A stretch of DNA of 64,000 bases from NCBI GenBank assembly GCA_963755375.1, contig CAVWKG010000002.1:1-64000 (forward strand), in the 5' to 3' direction. The DNA is from Bog-473 sp963755375. Its GTDB lineage: Bacteria; Actinomycetota; Acidimicrobiia; Acidimicrobiales; RAAP-2. Shown here piece by piece: positions 7,887 to 15,761 of this stretch. The position numbers and the translations under genes were made by a program. The notes below the pieces were generated by a model that worked only from the letters and a program-made list of their open reading frames with translations, was not told the origin of the DNA and did not search any database. The first letter of the stretch is position 1. Every line of letters starts with the position of its first letter.

Positions 7887-9047
7887 GTGACGACCTCGGC
7901 GCCGATCACGGTCGATTCCCAGCTCGACAACCCGGAGCACGTTCCGGCATCAGGATCTCGTCGACACCGGTGGCCGATAGTGGCCGCAGTGGTCGTGGTC
8001 GCCGCCGCGGTGGTGGTTGGGGTCATGGATCCGTTTGCCGGTGGCCACTCGGCTACTCCGGGCGTCACTGACAACAGCGCCGATCCGACGTCGCTGCAAA
8101 CGGTGGCCCGCCAGGATTTGTCCTCACAGACCGAGGTGTCGGCCATCCTCGGTTACGCCGACAGCTACAGCGTGGTGAACCAGGCCCAGGGGACGGTGAC
8201 ATCGCTGCCAGCAGTCGGCCAAGTCACCACCCAGGGCCAGGTCCTCTACGAGGTGAGCGGTGCACCGGTGGTCCTCCTCTACGGTTCGACCCCCGCGTAT
8301 CGGGCTCTGTCGGAGGGCATGACCGGGGCGGACGTAGAAGAGCTGAACGCCGATCTGGTCGCGCTTGGCTCTGTGACCAGCGCAGCGCTGAGCCCCACCT
8401 CGGACGTGTTTACTCACTGGACCCAGGTGGGGGTAGAGAAGCTGCAAAATGCGCTCGGGGTGACCCAGAACGGCATGCTCTCTTTGGGTCAGGCGGTGTT
8501 CGAACCTTCTGCGGTCCGGGTCACTTCCGTGTCGGCCACTCTCGGGGCTCCGGCCCAGCCGGGCCAGCCGGCGCTCTCGGGCACCTCGACCACCCGTCAA
8601 GTCAGCGTCGCCCTCGATGCCGGCGAGCAGTCCGAAGTAGCCGTCGGCGACAAAGTGATCATCACACTTCCCAACAATCAGGCCACGCCGGGGACCATCT
8701 CTTCGGTGGGCACGGTTGCGACGATCCCAGCGTCGGGGAACTCGAGCAACACGCACACCATCACCGTGCTGGTGAACCCGACCGACCCGACAGCCACGGG
8801 AGCCTGGGACCAGGCGCCAGTGGACGTGACCATCACCACTAGCACGGTGGCCAACGCCCTGGTGGTGCCGGTGGACGCCCTGTTGGCCCAAGCGGGCGGC
8901 GGCTACGCCGTGGAAGTCGTACATGCGGACGGCATCCACCGACTCGCCCCGGTGACCTTGGGCCTGTTCGACGACGCCGACGGGTTGGTTCAGGTAACGG
9001 GAACCGGTTTGGCCGCCGGTCAGAGGATCGTGGTGCCGAACCTATGA
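7887..9047 (+). CDS. Efflux adaptor (HlyD-like with peptidoglycan-binding domain)
   Basis: A 386-residue membrane-anchored periplasmic/extracytoplasmic adaptor. A single N-terminal transmembrane segment (IVAAVVVVAAAVVVGVM, about 31-47) is followed by a lipoyl/barrel-sandwich region split around a peptidoglycan-binding-like domain (GADVEELNADLVALG to VEKLQNALGVTQNGML, about 145-200). A C-terminal beta-barrel part (VALDAGEQSEVAVGDKV) resembles MacA/HlyD adaptors. It probably couples the MacB-type ABC pair to the cell wall side of a monoderm envelope. The start is GTG at 7887; its stop overlaps the next start by 4 bp (ATGA), showing an operon with the ABC genes. Confidence 0.85.
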   Translation: MTTSAPITVDSQLDNPEHVPASGSRRHRWPIVAAVVVVAAAVVVGVMDPFAGGHSATPGVTDNSADPTSLQTVARQDLSSQTEVSAILGYADSYSVVNQAQGTVTSLPAVGQVTTQGQVLYEVSGAPVVLLYGSTPAYRALSEGMTGADVEELNADLVALGSVTSAALSPTSDVFTHWTQVGVEKLQNALGVTQNGMLSLGQAVFEPSAVRVTSVSATLGAPAQPGQPALSGTSTTRQVSVALDAGEQSEVAVGDKVIITLPNNQATPGTISSVGTVATIPASGNSSNTHTITVLVNPTDPTATGAWDQAPVDVTITTSTVANALVVPVDALLAQAGGGYAVEVVHADGIHRLAPVTLGLFDDADGLVQVTGTGLAAGQRIVVPNL

Positions 9048-9838
9048 CCATCGACGTCACCACCACATTGACCACCAGCGGCTTCGACGGCACTCTTCTG
9101 CTCCCCGCCGACCGTGGCGGCCGGCCAGTGCTCGAAGTGGACCAGGTGACCAAGGTCTACCCGAGCGAGCCGCCTGTCACCGCCCTGCGGGGCGTCTCCT
9201 TCAGTGTCGCCCAAGGCGAGTTGGTGGGCATCGCTGGGCCGTCGGGGTCAGGCAAGACCACCCTTTTGCACCTGATGGGCAGTCTGGACCAGCCGACCTC
9301 GGGCCATGTTCGGATCACCGGCTTCGACCTCGACCAACTCTCCGACCGAGAACTCGCCGCCTTGCGGGCCACGCGGATCGGCTTCGTGTTCCAGCAGTTC
9401 TTCTTGGCCGAGCACCAAAGCGTGCTGGACAACGTGGCAGACGGACTCCTCTACGCCGGGGTCCCCCAAGTCGAACGGCGCGCCCAAGCCCTCGACGCCC
9501 TAGCCATGGTCGGGCTTGATCGCCGGCCCCAGGCCCGGCCCAACCAGCTCTCGGGCGGGCAGCGCCAGCGGGTTGCCGTTGCCCGAGCGCTGGTGGGCAG
9601 CCCGGCCATCGTGTTAGCCGACGAACCCACTGGCAACCTGGACCAGGCCACCGGACAAGCCATCTTGGGGCTCTTCGAGGAGCTCCACGACCTGGGGGCG
9701 ACCATCGTGGTCATCACCCACGACCGAGACATCGCGGCCCGCATGGGCCGTCGGATCGATATGCGCGACGGCCAGATCATCTCCGACAGCGCAGAAAAGG
9801 CCCCAGCGTTACCGACGCCGCCTTCTGGCACCCCCTAG
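9044..9838 (+). CDS. MacB-type ABC transporter ATP-binding protein
   Basis: A 264-residue ATPase of the LolD/MacB subfamily. The Walker A motif is GPSGSGKTT (about residues 66-74), the Q-loop is FVFQQFF, the signature is LSGGQRQRVAVARAL, and Walker B is IVLADEPTGNLD, with the switch histidine in VVITHDRD. An N-terminal extension of about 25 residues precedes the conserved LEVDQVTKVY. It energises the mechanotransmission-type permease encoded 20 bp downstream. Start and stop overlaps with the adaptor place it in the same transcript. The substrate is unknown; peptides, lipids or antibiotics are typical for the family. Confidence 0.93.
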   Translation: MTIDVTTTLTTSGFDGTLLLPADRGGRPVLEVDQVTKVYPSEPPVTALRGVSFSVAQGELVGIAGPSGSGKTTLLHLMGSLDQPTSGHVRITGFDLDQLSDRELAALRATRIGFVFQQFFLAEHQSVLDNVADGLLYAGVPQVERRAQALDALAMVGLDRRPQARPNQLSGGQRQRVAVARALVGSPAIVLADEPTGNLDQATGQAILGLFEELHDLGATIVVITHDRDIAARMGRRIDMRDGQIISDSAEKAPALPTPPSGTP

Positions 9839-9857
9839 ACGACGAAGGCATCAAATC

Positions 9858-11063
9858 ATGACCACTACCGAGACCCTCGCCGTCGACAAGCTGCATCCTT
9901 CGGACCTCGGACGCCTCTCCATGGTCGGGTTGCGCACCCGCAAACTGCGAGCCGGGTTGTCCGCGCTGGGGATCGCAATCGGCGTAGCCGCCATCGTGGC
10001 CGTCCTCGGGCTCTCGTCTTCGGCCTCGGCCGGACTCTTGAACGAGATTTCCTCGCTCGGCACCAACCTTCTCGTTGTGGACAACGGCCAGACCCTTACC
10101 GGCGGCACTGCCGAGCTGCCCAAAACCGCCCCGGCCATGATCGGCCGTATCACCGCGGTCACCCAAGTGGAAGAGACAGGCACGGTGAGCGGCGGCGTCT
10201 ACCGCAGTCCGCTTATCCCCACCATCGACACCAATGCCCTGTCCATCGACGCCACCAGCCTCGGACTGCTCCACACCGTGGGCACGACAGTCTCCCAAGG
10301 CAATTACCTCAACGCGGCCACCGCCCGAGAACCCGTCGCCGTCCTCGGAGCAGCGGCCGCCCAACGGCTGGGCATCGACCGGGTCTTCCCCGGTGAGCGC
10401 ATCTGGCTCGACAACATGTGGTTCTACGTAGCCGGCATCTTGAAACCCGCCGTGCTCGCCCCCGCGGTCGACTCCTCGGTCTTGGTCGGGTTCCCTGCCG
10501 CCGAGCACTATCTCAGCTTCGACGGACACCCCTCCACGGTCTACGTACGCGCCCAATCCGGCCACGTCAACGCGGTCAACAGCCTGCTCGGCGCCACCTC
10601 CAATCCGCAGAACCCGAGCGAGGTGGACGTCTCCCAACCGTCGTCGGCTCTCGTCGCCCAAGCCGACGCCCAAGGCGCATTCAACGGTCTCTTCTTGGGC
10701 CTCGGCGCGGTTGCACTCTTGGTCGGAGCGGTCGGGGTGGCCAACATCATGATCATCTCGGTCCTCGAACGACGCTCAGAAATTGGGCTTCGCCGAGCCC
10801 TCGGCGCCACCAAGAGCCACATCCGCATCCAATTCCTCGCCGAAGCGGTGTTGCTCGCACTTCTCGGTGGCGTAGTCGGCGTCGGGATCGGCGTCATTGC
10901 CACCGGCGTCTACGCCTCCTCCAAGCACGAGCTTGTAGTCATCCCGGCCATAGCCTGGGCCGGTGGGATCGGTGCAGCCATCATCATCGGCGCTGTCGCC
11001 GGGCTTTGGCCCGCCCTGCGAGCCGCCCGGATGTCACCCACTCAGGCACTGTGGAGCATGTGA
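9858..11063 (+). CDS. MacB/FtsX-type ABC permease
   Basis: A 401-residue permease. The first transmembrane helix is at about 27-55 (KLRAGLSALGIAIGVAAIVAVLGLSS), followed by a MacB periplasmic core domain of about 200 residues. Three helices come at the C-terminus (about 275-300, 325-350, 365-385), with the coupling motif ERRSEIGLRRALGATKSHI. It pairs with the ATPase upstream to form an adaptor-dependent exporter. Like its neighbours it lies inside element A, so the whole efflux system is candidate mobile cargo. A 197-bp gap separates it from the next cassette. Confidence 0.93.
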   Translation: MTTTETLAVDKLHPSDLGRLSMVGLRTRKLRAGLSALGIAIGVAAIVAVLGLSSSASAGLLNEISSLGTNLLVVDNGQTLTGGTAELPKTAPAMIGRITAVTQVEETGTVSGGVYRSPLIPTIDTNALSIDATSLGLLHTVGTTVSQGNYLNAATAREPVAVLGAAAAQRLGIDRVFPGERIWLDNMWFYVAGILKPAVLAPAVDSSVLVGFPAAEHYLSFDGHPSTVYVRAQSGHVNAVNSLLGATSNPQNPSEVDVSQPSSALVAQADAQGAFNGLFLGLGAVALLVGAVGVANIMIISVLERRSEIGLRRALGATKSHIRIQFLAEAVLLALLGGVVGVGIGVIATGVYASSKHELVVIPAIAWAGGIGAAIIIGAVAGLWPALRAARMSPTQALWSM

Positions 11064-11225
11064 GGGGCATGCAATCTTGGGGCGGTGGTCGGGCGTCGCA
11101 AAACCTCAAGATCTGCAGGAACAGAGACTGTCCAGATCGGCCGGGTAAACGACACCCTCCTGGGGCCGGACTTCGCCTGGTGCTAACTGTCGCGAGCACT
11201 TCGTCGCTTCGTCCCTGGCCGACCG

Positions 11226-11255
11226 TTGACAGCGGCCTTCTTTCAATATAGAAAG
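11226..11255 (+). promoter_or_regulatory. Predicted promoter with inverted repeat before the 11.26-13.05 kb cassette
   Basis: A perfect -35 TTGACA (11226-11231) is followed after 15 bp by TATAGA (11247-11252). An inverted repeat ctttc (11240-11244) / gaaag (11251-11255) overlaps the -10 box and could be an operator. The ATG at 11261 lies 8 bp beyond the -10, so the transcript may be leaderless. The 15-bp spacer is short, which limits confidence. Confidence 0.5.
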
Positions 11256-11260
11256 TGCCT

Positions 11261-11668
11261 ATGAGCGAAACGCTGCACGAGGCCCTCGGAGCTGGGCCGC
11301 CGGCAGGTGTGGAGCAGGTAACTCTGTTCGTTCCGAGTGTCGATCGTCACGGAGAACCGATCGATCAGGCTTACTGGAGTGAACAGGCGCTCACGACCTT
11401 CGGGAACCTGTTCCGAGGGGCAACGGCCTTCCCGCCCGGGCGCGGGGTCTGGCGCGATGATCAGCGAGGCGGCGCGTTGGTGTACGACGACACCCAGATG
11501 GTGACGTCGTACGTGACTGGAGAGATTCTCGGCGACCACGAGGTTCTGAAACGCCTGCGAACATTCCTATGTCGAATGGGACGAGAGGCAGACCAAGGTG
11601 AGGTCGGCATCGTCATTGGCGGCACCTACTTCGGGATCATTGACTACGACTACGACGGTGAGGCATGA
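11261..11668 (+). CDS. Small conserved hypothetical protein, first gene of a three-gene cassette
   Basis: A 135-residue soluble protein of unknown function. Its core has a strand-rich start (VTLFVPSVDRHGEPI), then LFRGATAFPPGRGVWRD, and a C-terminal FLCRMGREADQGEVGIVI segment. I recall this pattern from small uncharacterised proteins found beside DNA-handling genes, but I cannot name a family. No signal peptide or membrane helix is seen. The ATG at 11261 is preferred; a GTG at 11255 is possible. Its stop overlaps the next start (ATGA at 11665), so translation is coupled to the DNA-binding protein that follows. Confidence 0.7.
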   Translation: MSETLHEALGAGPPAGVEQVTLFVPSVDRHGEPIDQAYWSEQALTTFGNLFRGATAFPPGRGVWRDDQRGGALVYDDTQMVTSYVTGEILGDHEVLKRLRTFLCRMGREADQGEVGIVIGGTYFGIIDYDYDGEA

Positions 11669-12429
11669 AGAAGGAAGACAAATCGAGGATCGCTGAAGCC
11701 CTTGGTGCATCGCGAGTCGTCGAGGTTAGCCCCAAGACGATTGGGGGTCCCCTCGATCTGCTCGCACTGCGTGAGGAGTTCAACCAACGTCTGCGTTCGA
11801 GCGGTGGGCGGCCTACGGATCCCGCTTGGACGGTGACCCGACTCGTGCCGTTCAAGGAGGACAACTGGACACGACTCCAGGACCTTGCTAGCGAGATCGG
11901 CGTGTCGGGCCGACGCGTAGGTCCGGCACAGGTGGCTGCGCTACTTATCGAGAGCAGCCTCGAGGAGTTGGAGGAGGGGCAGTGGCAAGAAGCACTTGAG
12001 GCTTCACGCTCTGCCGCTCTGCGCTCTCAACCTGAAGCCGCCGAAGCGGCACAGGTCACGTATAACCAGTTCGATGATTGGGTCCAGCGCGGGTGGATCG
12101 TTCCCGCTGGGCGTCGAGGACACGAGCGCTCATACGGCGCAGATGAGATTGTTCGAGCCCATTGGCTTCATTCGATTTACCGGATGACAACCGATATCGA
12201 GGCAATAGCCGCTGAGGTGCGAAGTTGTGATCTGTCGGCTCGGTACCTCGTGGTCACCGATGCAGAGAACGTCTCGACGGTGCCTACTCGGTCTCATCTC
12301 TATCGGCTCCTCGAAGCACCCGGTAGTCACCTCGTGATCGACCAACTCCCCGAACGTCGCAAGCTGCTCGGCTTGCCCCCATTCCCGGGTGATCCCAATG
12401 AAGAACTCCGGGTTCGACGGGCTGTTTGA
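11665..12429 (+). CDS. Putative DNA-binding protein (RHH-like region plus MerR-like helix-turn-helix)
   Basis: A 254-residue protein with two apparent DNA-binding parts. Residues about 47-100 (GRPTDPAWTVTRLVPFKED, then QVAALLIESSLEEL) resemble a ribbon-helix-helix type segment. Residues about 135-180 (VTYNQFDDWVQRGWIVPAG, then RSYGADEIVRAHWL) read as a MerR-type winged helix with its recognition wing. A C-terminal portion of about 60 residues has no recognised domain. It is translationally coupled to the gene before it and overlaps the gene after it, so all three are likely made together. Autoregulation through the inverted repeat at 11240-11255 is possible but unproven. Confidence 0.65.
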   Translation: MKKEDKSRIAEALGASRVVEVSPKTIGGPLDLLALREEFNQRLRSSGGRPTDPAWTVTRLVPFKEDNWTRLQDLASEIGVSGRRVGPAQVAALLIESSLEELEEGQWQEALEASRSAALRSQPEAAEAAQVTYNQFDDWVQRGWIVPAGRRGHERSYGADEIVRAHWLHSIYRMTTDIEAIAAEVRSCDLSARYLVVTDAENVSTVPTRSHLYRLLEAPGSHLVIDQLPERRKLLGLPPFPGDPNEELRVRRAV

Positions 12430-13051
12430 GGTCCCCGTTGGGGCTGGGCGGGAGCCGTTTGAGGAGCCTGCTCTCCGAGGACGCGCAAATTTCCAGTCGC
12501 GAGCACCTCGGTCAGGAGCCGACTTCAAAGCCATGGCAATCGGCCGGCTGAAAGAGGCGGGGGCCACAATCGATGAGGTCAATTTCCGGATCGAGGGGTT
12601 TCCCGTCGATGCCCAAGTATCCGGAAGCAATGGTCGGAAGTTTCTCGTCCTGGCTCGGGGAACTCCCGACGAACAGGATCGGGGTGCACTTCGTCGGACG
12701 GACACGGTCGAGAAGGCCGGCTTCATGGCGATGCAGCTTGCCCGACACCAACCTCTTCCCATCATTCTCATCACGTCGGATCTTCCGAAACGGTCGACAA
12801 AGGCGGGCCACTACCTTGCGGCGCTCGCTGACGATCTCTGGGATGTCGTTTCCTATCGTGCCGACCTCAAAGGATTCCAACGATTGCAGGCTCACTTCAC
12901 TGCGCGGATCGAGAAAGTGCCGCCGGATGCACCCTGGAGGGCTCCCGAAAAGATCGGTCCACCAACCCTGTTCAACGAACCCAGCGACGACGATGCCCGC
13001 ACGCGCTCCAAACCACATCGCCCGACAATGGACGACTTCGGCGACGAGTAG
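12398..13051 (+). CDS. Hypothetical protein, possible PD-(D/E)XK-like nuclease fold
   Basis: A 217-residue protein. The middle part (about 40-165) runs helix, then strands with FPVDAQV and RKFLVLARG, then LRRTDTVEKAGFMA and PIILITSDLPKR, ending in DDLWDVVSY. That order resembles a restriction-endonuclease-like (PD-(D/E)XK) core as seen in uncharacterised actinobacterial proteins with an RTDTxxKA motif, but the usual E-x-K pair is not clear and may be lost. The C-terminal 40 residues are low complexity and charged. It overlaps the preceding gene by about 30 bp; an ATG at 12389 is an alternative start. Function is not established; a DNA-targeting or defence role is a hypothesis. Confidence 0.6.
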   Translation: MKNSGFDGLFEVPVGAGREPFEEPALRGRANFQSRAPRSGADFKAMAIGRLKEAGATIDEVNFRIEGFPVDAQVSGSNGRKFLVLARGTPDEQDRGALRRTDTVEKAGFMAMQLARHQPLPIILITSDLPKRSTKAGHYLAALADDLWDVVSYRADLKGFQRLQAHFTARIEKVPPDAPWRAPEKIGPPTLFNEPSDDDARTRSKPHRPTMDDFGDE

Positions 13052-13192
13052 TCGTGACCGAGCCACCGACGGAGGATTGCGGTCCCACGAGAGTGGCGTC
13101 GATCGACGCAGCCACGGCTGGCTCGGTTATCGCGAATGCGACCTTCGACTCTTCCCGAATTCATCGGTTCCGGGAGCACCCGACTTCGTCGA

Positions 13193-13212
13193 TAAAGACA
13201 CGTAAAGACACG
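13193..13212 (+). repeat. Element A right terminal dimer (unit taaagacacg x2)
   Basis: A perfect second copy of the 20-bp dimer found at 4791-4810, in the same orientation, 55 bp inside the middle tRNA-end repeat. Its pairing with the left copy defines element A as the interval of about 8.6 kb between the two tRNA ends. Confidence 0.8.
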
Positions 13213-13267
13213 TCGGAGAAGCTGATCTTCTGGGGGATCCCACTTCGGCCCTCTGAACTGGGCTTTT

Positions 13268-13315
13268 GGTGGAGGTGATGGGATTCGAACCCACGGCCTC
13301 TACATTGCGAATGTG
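13268..13315 (-). repeat. Partial tRNA-Ala 3' end (att-like repeat M)
   Basis: A 48-bp copy of the tRNA-Ala(CGC) 3' end that matches the intact gene at 44 of 48 positions, with no 5' tRNA half. T-stem pair 50-64 is U-A here and A-U in the intact gene, a compensated change. Downstream it shares with repeat L a gaccagg box and a ctcaggctcc box, so the left arms of elements A and B are homologous. It is the junction between the two elements. Confidence 0.85.
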
Positions 13316-13415
13316 TCAGTCCTGGCTTTCTGACCAGGTGCTTTTTGCCGAGTTCCCTGGTGGCATCCGTTGATTCACCTCAGGCTCCATCAGCAAGCCG
13401 CTAGTTGCCTCTCGC

Positions 13416-13435
13416 TAAGGTCACGTAAGGTCACG
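13416..13435 (+). repeat. Element B left terminal dimer (unit taaggtcacg x2)
   Basis: Two perfect tandem copies of taaggtcacg lie about 100 bp inside the middle tRNA end, at the same relative place as the element A dimer but with a different sequence (g for a at position 4, t for a at position 6). The matching copy is at 18090-18109. Confidence 0.8.
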
Positions 13436-13474
13436 CCAATTCGGAGGGCTCGGTTGGCCCGGCCTTAGTAACCC

Positions 13475-13503
13475 TTGACGTTATTAACGCACTCCGTTAC
13501 TAT
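13475..13503 (+). promoter_or_regulatory. Predicted higBA promoter and operator
   Basis: TTGACG (13475-13480) and TACTAT (13498-13503) are separated by an ideal 17 bp. The palindrome cgtta-t-taacg (13479-13489) lies in the spacer just after the -35 box and is a good candidate for HigA autorepression. A third half-site cgtta occurs at 13495-13499. The toxin ATG at 13510 is 6 bp beyond the -10, so the message is probably leaderless. Confidence 0.6.
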
Positions 13504-13509
13504 TGCTGA

Positions 13510-13797
13510 ATGCTCACGGAGCAATCGTTCCGAGATGCAGACACGTTGAAGGTCTGGCAGCGAAAGTCCGTTCGAAAGTTCGGTTCTGAGGTCCAACGGA
13601 TGGCGTGGCGCAGATTGGCCTACGTCAACGCTGCCGAGCAGATTGGCGACTTGGCCGTGCCACCCGGGAATCAGCTTGAGAAACTCAAGGGCAATCGGGC
13701 GGGTTCCTACAGCATTCGTGTCAACGACCAATACCGGATCTGCTTTCGATGGAGCACCACCGGACCTCATGACGTTGAGCTGGTCGACTACCACTAA
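13510..13797 (+). CDS. higB: HigB-like mRNA interferase toxin (RelE/ParE superfamily)
   Basis: A 95-residue toxin of the HigB branch. The RelE fold is recognisable from LEKLKGNRAGSYSIRVNDQYRICFRW near the C-terminus, where the basic and aromatic residues of the ribosome-dependent mRNA cleavage site lie. The toxin gene precedes the antitoxin gene, the usual order for higBA. The antitoxin ATG follows 10 bases after the toxin stop. The pair probably stabilises element B in the chromosome, a common role for such modules on integrated elements (inference). Confidence 0.9.
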   Translation: MLTEQSFRDADTLKVWQRKSVRKFGSEVQRMAWRRLAYVNAAEQIGDLAVPPGNQLEKLKGNRAGSYSIRVNDQYRICFRWSTTGPHDVELVDYH

Positions 13798-13807
13798 GGG
13801 AGGAAAG

Positions 13808-14119
13808 ATGACCGATACCGACAACCCGATCATGGCTCCCATCCACCCGGGAGAGATGCTGATGGAGGACTTTCTTGAGCCGCTGGGAGTCAGCCAGTAC
13901 AAGCTGGCTCAGGCCATCGGCGTTCCAGCCCGCCGTATCAACGAAATTGTCCATGGGACTCGACGCATCAGTGCTGACACGGCATTGCGTCTCTCCCGGT
14001 ATTTCGGAATGAGCGACGGGTTCTGGTTGAATCTTCAAGGGCACTATGACCTCGAGATTGAGAAGGATCGCCTTGGCAAGACGCTCTTAGACATAGACCC
14101 GATGGCGGCAGCCAGCTAG
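13808..14119 (+). CDS. higA: HigA antitoxin (XRE-family)
   Basis: A 103-residue antitoxin. The core IHPGEMLMEDFLEPLGVSQYKLAQAIGV with the following PARRINEIVHGTRRIS forms the helix-turn-helix typical of HigA, and the C-terminal FWLNLQGHYDLE motif is diagnostic of the VapI/HigA family. The ATG at 13808 is preceded by gggaggaaag, a strong ribosome binding site. It should neutralise HigB and repress the promoter at 13475-13503 through the palindrome seen there. Confidence 0.92.
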   Translation: MTDTDNPIMAPIHPGEMLMEDFLEPLGVSQYKLAQAIGVPARRINEIVHGTRRISADTALRLSRYFGMSDGFWLNLQGHYDLEIEKDRLGKTLLDIDPMAAAS

Positions 14120-14175
14120 CAGGGCAGGTGCTCTGCTCGTGTCTAATTGTCTATGGACGGCAAGGAGGTCCGATT

Positions 14176-14610
14176 ATGACACTGGAGGAAGCGGCAGCCC
14201 TCGCCCGTCAAGACCGCTGATTGGTCGTAATTTCGACCTTGCGGTCCAAGGGCACGATCCAATCGTCCGTGGTGAATGCCGGTGTGATCGCTCACCCCGC
14301 CACGGGCGAGACCGTCCTGGGACTAGTCACAGCTGGCCGGATCAAACTGGTCAATCTCCGCGCCCGTTCCCAGGTCACGGCAACCTTCCGCAAAGACTGG
14401 CAGTGGGCGGCGGTAGAAGGGCATGCCTCGATTGTCGGGCCCGATGACCCCCAGCCGTGGGTTGATGCCGAAGATCTACGCCAGCTCCGTCGAGTGATCT
14501 TCGCCGCTGCGGGCGGCGAGCATGACAACTGGGACGAGTACGACCGAGTCATGGCCGAAGAACGCAGGGCCGCCGTGCTCATCCGGCCAGACCGGATCTG
14601 CGGCAACTGA
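14176..14610 (+). pseudogene. F420/FMN-dependent PPOX-class flavoprotein with in-frame TGA
   Basis: From the ATG at 14176 (ribosome binding site aaggagg at 14162-14168) the frame reads MTLEEAAALARQDR, then TGA at 14218-14220, then LVVISTLRSKGTIQSSVVNAG and the rest of a TIGR03618-type pyridoxamine-5'-phosphate-oxidase-like protein of about 144 residues. At the TGA the family normally has a Gly (as in RQDHGLVVVSTL), so GGA to TGA is the simplest explanation. Restart at TTG 14221 would lose the first helix and strand. I therefore call it a probable pseudogene. It follows higA by 56 bases within element B. Confidence 0.75.
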
Positions 14611-14662
14611 TGGTCGGGTGGACAGAGCCCAGCGTTGTGGATGACGCAGGCCGGAGACCCGC

Positions 14663-15619
14663 TTAGCGATCTGACCCCAATCGGCGAGGATCAAAACCCG
14701 TGGTGACGAAGCGATGGATGGCCTCGTTGGCGTGGTCCTGAAACGACGGGTTGGCCAGGTCGGGGAGGAAGTCGGCTTGGTTGACCATGGGACCTACAAG
14801 CGAGTTGGCCGCGCTGGCGTAGAACACGCCGCTCGACAGGGTCGGGTCGGTGACACCGTCGACCAATCGCTTCGCGCCCACGTCAAGTTTGTGGGAGAGG
14901 CCCAGGGTGGGCAGGATGTATTTGGCCCCGATACGCATCGGCAATGGGAGGTCACTGGCTGCTTGGGTGCCGGTGGTGTTGCCGGGGCTCACGGTGATGA
15001 AGCGGCGATCAGGGTGTTGGCGGGCAAGATAGGCCATCCACAGGGCGCCAATGTACTTGGCCTGCCCGAAAGCCATGTTGAAGTCCGCCTTTTTGCCGGC
15101 GAAATAGCTGCCGTCGATCATGGTGGCGAACTCGTCGGCGGAGTGTGAGACGAACGTTGGCGGCTTCATCCGCAACTTCGGGACCCCCCTGACTGCTTCA
15201 CTTCCGACGAAGACCGCAACCTCGCTAAGCCGATCCTCTTTCAGGAGCCCTTCGAGAAGCACGACGTGGCCAAGGACGTTCGTCGCGAACCCGGTGGTGA
15301 CCCCGTCAGCGGTCAATTCGAACGCCTGCGGGCCAATGACACCAGCGTTCATGACCAGCGCGTCGACGGATCCGTTGATGGCGTCGAGGCCGGCGCGGAC
15401 TGAACCCAGATCGGCCACATCCATGAGAACGATGTCGAAGATGCGCCGGCCGGTCGCTGCTTCGAGCTCGGCCTGTGCTGCTGTCGCCCGATCTTGGTTC
15501 CGACACGCCAGATAGATGCGCGCCATCTCGGGACGTAGTGCCAGTTGCCGGGCCACCTCCTTGCCGATCCCAGCGTTGGCGCCCGTGATGAGTACCGTCT
15601 TTCCTGGAAGTGTGCTCAT
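14663..15619 (-). CDS. Short-chain dehydrogenase/reductase-like protein with Tyr-to-Phe active site
   Basis: A 318-residue SDR resembling retinol-dehydrogenase-like and protochlorophyllide-reductase-like enzymes. The cofactor motif is TGANAGIG (about residues 12-19), the structural motif is NAG, and the catalytic Ser is plausible in FVGSEAVRG. The usual YxxxK, however, reads FGQAK (TTC codon), so the catalytic Tyr is replaced by Phe. The enzyme may be inactive or act on an unusual substrate. It lies on the minus strand in element B, convergent with the broken PPOX gene. Confidence 0.85.
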   Translation of the reverse strand: MSTLPGKTVLITGANAGIGKEVARQLALRPEMARIYLACRNQDRATAAQAELEAATGRRIFDIVLMDVADLGSVRAGLDAINGSVDALVMNAGVIGPQAFELTADGVTTGFATNVLGHVVLLEGLLKEDRLSEVAVFVGSEAVRGVPKLRMKPPTFVSHSADEFATMIDGSYFAGKKADFNMAFGQAKYIGALWMAYLARQHPDRRFITVSPGNTTGTQAASDLPLPMRIGAKYILPTLGLSHKLDVGAKRLVDGVTDPTLSSGVFYASAANSLVGPMVNQADFLPDLANPSFQDHANEAIHRFVTTGFDPRRLGSDR

Positions 15620-15761
15620 TCGTATTTCCTCTCATCTTCTGTGGGCCTCGTCAGGCAGGACAGCTCTTGGCGGTTTGGGTTCACCGGTTCCACCCGGTTG
15701 CTATAGACCCGTAAGGGTCGACGAGCACGTGGGCATCGGGTGGGATCTGGAGCCACCTCGA

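Noticed and set aside
13054..13278. 74-codon open frame at the right end of element A
   Set aside because: It runs through the terminal dimer into the tRNA-end repeat and resembles no protein.
14218..14220. TGA in the PPOX gene as selenocysteine
   Set aside because: The family has Gly at this site, not Cys, and I see no convincing stem-loop just downstream.
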